Source: Takakia lepidozioides
Taxonomy: Eukaryota > Streptophyta > Takakiopsida > Takakiales > Takakiaceae
Assembly (NCBI GenBank): GCA_030704615.1
Contig: CM060732.1
Span: 30,299,053-30,363,052 of the forward strand
Direction: 5' to 3'
Length of the DNA: 64,000 nt
The position numbers and the translations under genes are program-made. The notes under the pieces were generated by a model. That model ran no database searches. It was given only the letters and a program-made list of their open reading frames with translations, and was not told where the DNA came from. How positions within the stretch are numbered: position 1 is the stretch's first letter; each line of letters starts with the position of its first letter. Below are positions 56,765-64,000 of the stretch, piece after piece.

Positions 56765-58350
56765 TTGGAAATACTATATATTTTTAATCCCAATTTTTAA
56801 GGTTTCATCCATACTGAATAAAATTTCTGTTATAACCATAACTGGATGATTTATAGGCAGATATGCATTTCAATGCATTTTAGGTTTATGCTCCTTTGAT
56901 TTAAACCTATTGAATGCCCATTTTTCATCCTGGTCTGATACCTTCCATACCGGATGGTGGATGAAATCGCGGGTGGTTTTCCTTTAAGTGTCTCTCTGCC
57001 CTAGACACAGCACGATATCGTGCGTGTTTTTTTCTCTGGAAGAGGGCGATGGCGGACAAATGCTCGATGGCGGCTGAATGCCCGAGCAGCAAGATCCGAA
57101 CGGGTGTGTTCTTGTTCTTTGAACGCGTGATGACGGCAGACACTTTCATCTCCCGCGATGGCAAATGACATACTGTTACGTTTGCCTACGTTTTTTCCTC
57201 ATTGATGAAGCAGCGGCGGTTATGGAGGTGGGGAAGCGGCCTGTATTACAAGATACAACCTGTCCTCAACTCTCCTCCCGTTGCATTATGTTGTGCTCGT
57301 TCAAATTCAGATGATGAACACTGCAGCGTCCTACTCCACAAAAGATTGAGGTTCTTTGTGGTGTCACATCTATGCTTTCTTCTGCTGGTTCTGTGATCTT
57401 TGCATGCTTTATGGCTCATACCTGACATGGATAGCAACTGTGAAATCTTGTAATTCACCTCGCGCATCCTCACTAACGCACAAAACATTTTTTGTGTTTG
57501 TTTTTGGGACGGGCGCAGGTGAGGGATTTCACTTGGCATGAACTATTTGGCTTGCAGATGATCTGGTTACTGCAGGAGAGATAAGATATGCTGCAAGCTG
57601 CCGTTGTTGCAATTTTCTGCTTCAAAGTTGCTTCAAGGGGGATATGCCTTAAACCTTTACTTTGATTTCTGGTTCTTGGTAACCAAATCTGTTAAATCAG
57701 GGAAGTAAATGGGCTGGGCCTCCTAGAAATCAGACCTTATTGAAAAGGTTCGGGCTGGTTGTGATGACAAGGGTTTGGTGATGCAAGTGTGACATTGGAT
57801 GCATTTTTCCAGACATGTTTTCTGGCCTTTTGGAGAGTCAGACAGTGCTGTTTATGCCTCACCAGTTTAGAATGTATTAAGTAAGGCATTGGGTAAACCT
57901 TTTTAAGAACACATACATTCATTCAGGCTCCCCCATGGAGATTATAACCTGATTACAAACTGGTATTTTTGAGGATCCCTCTAAAACTTGGCAGAGTGAC
58001 TGGATAAGGCCCTGGGATACATACCATAGCCCTGCATCTACTTATGGAAGTACAATCAGTTCAGCTTGTGCTTTTGGGAACATACAAGTCCTTTAAAGCT
58101 GTAATAGAGAATTGTTTTCATCAAAGCTCTCACTCTTAGGCCTGCTGGAATGGTTTTCTCAAAGACCTGTTGAGCTTACAACATACTTGTTTAAGCTATT
58201 TGAACCCAAGAATTACCAAGCTAGTATTTTTAAAGGGCTTTTTTTATTACAAACTGTATTCTTAAGCTCCCCCTAGAGATTGGGAATGTGACATGGTAAT
58301 GACTCTCTCTCTCTCTCTCTCTCTCCTCCTCTGATACATGATACATATAT
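56765..58350. other. No recognised gene
   Basis: Open frames at 56925-57164, 57202-57396 and 57246-57539 have no recognisable domains. A CT run lies at 58302-58326. Confidence 0.35.
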
Positions 58351-58359
58351 ACATGATTT

Positions 58360-58560
58360 GTGCAGAGGCATGGATAGCTGAAGGAGCAGGGATAGAGTGC
58401 ATGGGTCCAGATTCATCCAAGAGGGCCGGATTTCAATCTCCAGATTACATATGACTCCCTGTGGAAGGATAGCTACAAGAAACCTGCATGGATAGATGAT
58501 CAATTGGTTGGTCTTGAGCTGAAGAGCACGACCCCTGCAGGGATGTCTCTCCATCTGTAG
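58360..58560 (+). pseudogene. PDF second-half leader of the PPR family, isolated
   Basis: GPDFNLQITYDSLWKDSYKK, then PAWIDDQLVGL at about 58427-58515. The family 5' flank (gcagaggcatggatagctga) precedes it and no PPR sequence follows. Confidence 0.6.
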
Positions 58561-58564
58561 ATCT

Positions 58565-59590
58565 TTTAGGAAGTGGAAGGCTAGGCCTAGGGCCCAGCTT
58601 TCTTATGACATTGTTAGCTGATTTTCAGTTCTTCTCCTTAGCTCGGTGTCTTTCTGTTTCCAAGTTATGGCAATAGTTTCTGGCTGCAGTCTCTTTTCCT
58701 GCTAGACTCTTTAGCTCTATGCAGACCCCATTCTTTGCTTGCCTTCCTTCTTACTACTCTTTCTTGTCTTGGTACGCGAAGCTGTGTCTTCCTCTTTCAG
58801 CCTCTACGGCACTCTATCCAGAGGTTATTTTTCCTCTTTGTATCCAAGGACATTTTATGTCCATTACCTATAAAGTTCTAGAGGCCACTGTCCCCCACTG
58901 TCCCTCTTTGTTAACCAAAAAAAAAAAAAAAAAAAAAAAAAAGACAACAATGGCTTCTATTCTATTTTCCTAGAAACCTAATGAGAATTTAAATCAATTA
59001 ATAATCTAAATATTATAATTGTATGATTTAATTTATTAAATTAAAAATATTATTAAAAAACCTCTTTAGTCATGAAGTTATATACTCATGACTACATCAT
59101 GGCAACGTGGCATTATATGATACGATATTCTTTCCCACGTGTGGGTCATATATGTTGTCTATGTGGACACGTGTCACATCCGGAGTGTTACATATGTCTC
59201 TCTGACGTCTCTCCAATGGAGTTATACTTTGTAGACATTTAGTCATATAGTTAGTCATATATAAATCATATAGTTGTGACTACATCCTCTCTACAACATG
59301 ACTCCAGGTGCCACGCACGCAGTCACGGCTATGACTTGCAAAACGCAGTCCTAAAGACTAGTCGCTATGACAGGGCTTTTTTCACCAGGGATGCCTCGGC
59401 GTGAGCGCAACTGCGCTCACGCCACGTCACCTTGCGCCAATGCCACATCATGGGGCTCACTCCACATCATCACACTTGAAGACCGCGTCACCACGCGCCC
59501 AGAAAGAAGTGGAGTGTATTCCCGCGGATTGGCACCTTTTACCGCGGAAACAAGCTGGACGACATAATAAAAGACATTGAATAAAGGATG
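58565..59590. other. No recognised gene; A-tract
   Basis: An A30 tract at 58917-58946 could be a retroposed tail, but the sequence before it was not identified. Confidence 0.4.
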
Positions 59591-59935
59591 GATAAATGTA
59601 CAGTTGGATGATAAACAGATGGATGAGTGTGAAAAATGAATATAGATGGATGAATGAGGGATGGATAAGAGTCAAATGGATGAATGTATAATGGATGTTG
59701 AGCAATGACAAACATTCATGACAGGAAGATGCATGACTAAAACTTTGGACGAATGCACAACGTATATGTGTGGAAGGTTTGTCGGGTGGATTAAAGAGTA
59801 CAGAGGATGAATGCACAATGGATGTTGAACAAAGGAAAACATTCATGAATGGAGCACGTATGAATACACTGTAGATGAAAGCACAATGGATATGACAAGA
59901 GTGAGGGAGGTTTGTGAGATGGATTCATACATATT
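59585..59935. repeat. Degenerate ATGGATGAATG-type minisatellite
   Basis: Repeated gatggatgaatg / atggatgttga.caa words, with a longer unit (gcacaatggatgttgaacaa, acattcatga) present twice. Confidence 0.7.
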
Positions 59936-60054
59936 GCAATTTAAATAGTAGTTGATTCTTTGATTATTTTTCTTTCCAAAGGAACAACTACGGTGGAGGA
60001 AGGGGATTCAACGTTTTCCAAAGAGGAAGAAACAGAATAGTAAAAGAACATAGT

Positions 60055-63000
60055 TCAGTCTGACTCAGAGTCAGTACAATGTATCCCCACTTCCTCTGCA
60101 TCTAAGTCTAAGTATTTAAGAACTCCAGATCTACGCTGGCTACACCTACGGCCGGGCAGTAAAAATTCAGGGGATAGGGAATCGGCCGCGTGAAGTGCCT
60201 TTGCTTCGGCATAACCAGGAAGCAGAAAATTGGAAAGGGGGCTGTCGAAAACAGACTCGTCACAAATGACTGTATGTCCTGAAGATCCACCGCTGCTTTT
60301 CCTGAAAGACAGCCTGAAAAAGTTATTACTGTAACTTTCATGTTATTGAGAAATTGAGTATGACTACCAAAGTGGGTCTAGCACTTACTCACATGAAAAG
60401 TCGTTTGGGATCGTCATCATTTCGAATTTGAATCCGATCAATCTGTGTGCCTGAAGTGGAGCCAGACAAAAGGGGGAAGAACACTGTGTTGTAGAGGTCA
60501 AAATCACCCTCCATGCCAAAAAGGCTTCTTCCGCCTGCCTTGCTTGCATGGTAAGTTGCTCCTGCACCAGACTGGAGGACATGAACAATTTGGTAGGGGG
60601 GATTTAAGCACATGGAACTGGTGAAAGAAAATCAATTTGGAAGGGAGAGAACGAACCTGTGGACACAGAAAGATCGACCACCCGTGCAGAGTGGTGGCTG
60701 CATGACTCCAACAGTATTTGCATGAACGCTGGGGATTTTTCCTTTGCACCTCTCCAGGGAGTGCCATCTAGTCTCTTCAGGGTCTGACTGGACTGCATGA
60801 AGTTGCACAAAATGTCATCGACATGCGGCTCATAGGGGGGGTTGACGAAACAACCCTGGTCAGAAATCTCAAAGCTGCGGATGGAGGATGGTGTCTTGGA
60901 GGTGCGAATCCTCCGCAGGCAGATCGCCTCGAACATCCTCGTCTGCCAAAGATAGCAGATTAGTGTGGTAAACACAATCTATAGTGGAAGTGTGTACATA
61001 GGCTATTCAGAACTCAGGCACAAAACAATCATTTTTATCACGAATCGGTGATGATAGGTGTCGATCATGACAGATTCTACTAGAGTGGAGCTGCAGAGAA
61101 CATTGAAACTCATCATGAAAGCACAAGCAGAAGGGAGACGGCATACCAGCTGACCAGGGAAACCCCCTTTCACAAGGTAGAGGCTGTTCACACAATTCCA
61201 TGTGCGCAAAACTTCAAACCCTGAAGACTTGAGGTATGATGCCAATGCCCGACGACTATCATTGTCACATGACTGAAAAAGCAGAAGTGTCCCTGCATCA
61301 GAGAGGAAATTATTACAGAACCCGAACACCCAACTCCAGTAGTTGTCCTCGAATTTGTTCCAGCCTGGCGTCTTGCCCTTTGGAAGAACTTCTGGCACAG
61401 CCTGGCCATCCGGGATGTCGAGAATGACAATGTCAGCCGCATATGTTTTCTGCACACCGCACACAAAGGTGGGACCTGTGCTCACCTGCAACAAACATGT
61501 TTTTTATAAGAACGATGGCAAGAATGTTTTCAAAGAACCAGACTGAAATACTGCCAATGAAACTTTCAGAGAAAAAAGAAAGAAACTGGAATTCTCACCA
61601 GATTGAGGAATGAGATTATGTTGTCCTAGGTAGGCGAAGGCACCCCAGTGTATCCTCTCTTTCGACTCTGCATCATCGCCAGCCAACCCTCATTGACAAT
61701 TTTAATCTCTCCTGCCGAATCAGAACGGGAAGGGTGTGGCTTGGCATCGAACACGCACTGAACTGTGCGGGTATATCTTCCAGCAGTGAAGTCCTGCCCA
61801 CTCTCCATCTCTTTTTCTTTCTCCTTCCCCTTGTCCTTTTCCTTCTCTTTGGACTTGTCTTTGTCCTTTGGCTTTGCTGGTGAGATGGCTATGACATCAA
61901 GAGCCTTGTCTTTTGGTTTGCGGCCCGCCTTCTTTCCCTTCTGCGGCGTTCCCTGAGCATCAGGCTCCTTGGCAGCCAATGTTGCTATGTTTCTTTGGTA
62001 CTCTTCGTCAGTCAGAGGCGCCAGCATCTCAGCATTATTGTTCAAATATTTCATATGCTGTTCTTGAAAGGTCGTGTGCTCCGGTGGGCAGTCAAGGTAC
62101 CAGCCACAGTCTCTGAAGTGAGAAGGACTCCAGTCCTTCAATATCCCTGCAGTATACATGGTTGGATCGTTTGCAGGGTCCGACCACATGTCAAGATAGT
62201 CTGGAATACCGCTCAGGTGATTTCCTTCCATAAGCACATATTTCGTGTACCTGTTAAACAGAGATAAATCCCAACCCACCAAAGCGCGAAGTGAGTAAGA
62301 TACAAGTAGCACAGAATGAAAAAAACATAGAATGAAATGGCTCTGAGAACTGCTCCAAGGACCTTTCAGGACCACACGACTGCTCCGGATGTGAATGTCG
62401 TCAACGCCATTCAAAACATTCCATTCAATGATACTGTAAAAACACCCTAATCCACGTGAATGCAAACTCTCGCTTTGGATTGACACAGACATAGAAGTGA
62501 ATGTCGTCAACGACATTCACTTTGGATTTGTGAATACACTGCTAATCAAGCCTAATGATTTCTCAAAAAGGCAAAATCATTTGATGGAAAACAGAAAGTC
62601 GACTAAGGAACCCTCCCCAAAAACTGGTTTCCAATTGACATTCATAACGAACATAACACTGAGGACCTCATAATAACAGTGGATGTGAATGGCGTCAACG
62701 CCATTCACAAAATTACCAACAAGGAACCATTTAATTAGCTCCCAATCCATATAAATTCAAATTGTCGCTGGTGAATGACACAGACATAGAAGTGAATGTC
62801 GTCAACGACATTCACTGGATCTCTGATAACACAGCTAATCAAGCCTCAAGATTTCTCACAAGAGGCAAAAGCAATGCAGAACAACTGATTGTCTGCATTG
62901 ACATTCAGCAAACTGAAGTGAGGAACCCTCACTGTAAAATCTATGGACATTACAAAAACTTACATAACTCTAAGGACCTCTCAACAACTCTGGATGTGAA

Positions 63001-63970
63001 TGTCGTCAACGCCATTCAGGGACATTATCAATTCTAATCAGGGACACTATAATTACCCCCTAAGCTCCTAATCCAGGTGAATTCAAATTCTCGCTTAAGA
63101 ATGACTCAGACAAATAAGTGAATGTCGTCAACGACATTCAATTTGGATCTATGATTACAATCCTTATGAAGCCAAATTATTTCCCAAAAATGCAGTAGAG
63201 TTTCCAGTATGATATTGCACCTGTACACAACTCGCATCATGGCCCACTCTCCTCCAACCTGACTGTCAAAGTCGTTGGACCGTAAAATGTTACCATCTTT
63301 GGAGAACTCCCGGAAAAAACAGTATCTCCAGGTGAGACCTCTCCACTTCCTTATGTATGCCTCCAATGACATTTGGGGAGGGGAAACAATCGAAATGTTC
63401 AAGTCCTTCAAAGTCTGATCCAGCACAATGACGGCGCGCTTTTCGAGCTGCAAATTGTATATTTGTCAGTATTGCAAATAAGATACTCATCACATAATTG
63501 AAGAAAAGAAAACGGCTTATTTGAATACACACCTGACTCCAAAATGTAGCCTTGTGGAGCCAGTTATCAAACACCAAATCACTGATTCCTTCCACCTTTG
63601 TGCCAGGCTGTATGGTGCTCTTTGGGAACTGATTCAAGTCCTTTACTGTCTGATCTGAGTTCCATATCTCCAGCCACCTTATTTTTGTTTGTGGGTCGAC
63701 CATGGATATGGCCAGCCGGTGCAATTTCTCCTGCTGCATCTCCGGATGCACATGCTTGTCATAGTGAGATTTGATCTGCTGAAGGAACTCAGAACCAAGT
63801 CCAGGATCTACTATTCTAAGCTGCTTTCCGAAGGCGGACATCAATTTGGTTCTTCGCATTTCAAACTCCTTCTTTATTGCTGCTTCCACACCCTTTGATG
63901 TCCTTAGTTCCTCTGGTGTAGTGCGGTAATATTCGGATTTTCCCTTCTCAGCTGCCTCTGCCAGTTCTTG
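60055..63970 (-). CDS. Unrecognised protein with degenerate DNA-methylase (N4/N6) domain, 5' partial
   Basis: Seven exons chain with consistent phases on the minus strand: 63970-63533, 63447-63221, 62250-61644, 61485-61147, 60942-60657, 60561-60393 and 60313-60055 (775 codons in window; the gene continues past the window end). The N-terminal exons are helical and unrecognised. Exon 3 ends in a Lys/Glu-rich linker (KDKDKSKEKEKDKGKEKEKE). Exon 4 holds ADIVILDIPDG where N4/N6 methylases have their DPPY or SPPY motif IV, then SWVFGFCNNFLSDAGTLLLF. Exons 5-6 hold WRGAKEKSPAFMQILLE, then across the junction VVDLSVSTGATYHASKAGGR, SLFGMEGD, which resembles methylase motif I. This order (IV before I) is that of permuted DNA methylases. 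The lost PPY suggests no catalysis. The C terminus is acidic. Confidence 0.7.
62345..63210. repeat. Three tandem units of about 300 bp with paired palindromes, inside an intron
   Basis: Each unit has two palindromes: 62391-62414 and 62497-62520; 62685-62708 and 62792-62815; 62996-63019 and 63118-63141. All are built as gtgaatgNcg-tcaa-cgNcattcac. Sequence between them is also related (caaa.tctcgct..gaatgacacagacata). The array lies in the intron between exons ending 63221 and starting 62250. Confidence 0.85.
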
Positions 63971-64000
63971 CTGCATTGATTCAAATAGTGATTAGCACCG

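Noticed and set aside
60985-61160. Extension of the 61.1-61.5 kb exon to its downstream in-frame stop
   Set aside because: A strong donor (ctg/gtatgc) at 61146 keeps phase with the next methylase exon; the extension has no family resemblance.
62391-63141. CRISPR array
   Set aside because: Repeats are few, palindromic, unequally spaced (about 105 and 190 bp) and lie in an intron of a plant gene; spacers are themselves related.

Overview
The window is nuclear DNA of a land plant. It shows intron-bearing genes with plant-type splice sites, PLS-class pentatricopeptide repeat (PPR) proteins ending in a DYW domain, a plant long-chain-alcohol oxidase, and many decayed retroelements. The size and near-identity of the DYW-PPR family suggest a seed-free plant with heavy organellar RNA editing, such as a lycophyte or fern. 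That placement is inference; no species-specific marker was recognised.

Layout. 0.5-4.1 kb: a DTW-domain exon running in phase into a broken PPR-DYW gene. 4.9-6.4 kb (-): an unrecognised multi-exon gene whose tail has a SUMO-interaction-like motif and a nuclear localisation signal. 6.6-10.2 kb (+): a decayed non-LTR retrotransposon with a C2H2 finger, reverse transcriptase and a restriction-like endonuclease-type end. 11.1 kb: one exon resembling plant Ataxin-10. 12.5-16 kb (+): the only intact PPR-DYW reading frame, 851 codons. 18.3-19.0 kb: a PPR 3' remnant. 19.7-23.7 kb (-): a 1050-codon PPR gene built of near-identical repeats, preceded by PDF motifs. 24.6-38.6 kb: a retroelement graveyard of LINE 3' ends, a rearranged Copia element and degenerate minisatellites. 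39.5-45.7 kb and 55-58.5 kb: fragments of the same PPR family. 48.8-53.4 kb (+): a six-exon long-chain-alcohol oxidase. 60.1-64 kb (-): a seven-exon, 5'-partial gene with a DNA-methylase (N4/N6) fold.

The main observation concerns the PPR family. Its members carry at the N terminus the PDF motif known from plant organellar single-stranded DNA-binding (OSB) proteins. The motif is split by a phase-0 intron, and its second half lies in the same open reading frame as the PPR repeats. At least ten partial or complete PDF-motif pieces occur in the window, almost always beside PPR sequence. I know of no described OSB-PDF/PPR/DYW fusion.

A second theme is in-place inversion. Segments from about 70 bp to 1.4 kb are flipped without changing order in four unrelated sequences: the R2-like element, a LINE copy, the Copia element and a PPR fragment. 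A third is a tetraloop-hairpin module at the 3' end of one LINE family, present four times. A fourth is a set of palindromes with paired base changes inside an intron-borne tandem repeat.

The roles of the ordinary genes are separate and no operon-like cooperation is expected. The PPR family probably acts in organelles, the alcohol oxidase in membrane lipid or wax metabolism, and the methylase-like protein is of unknown role.
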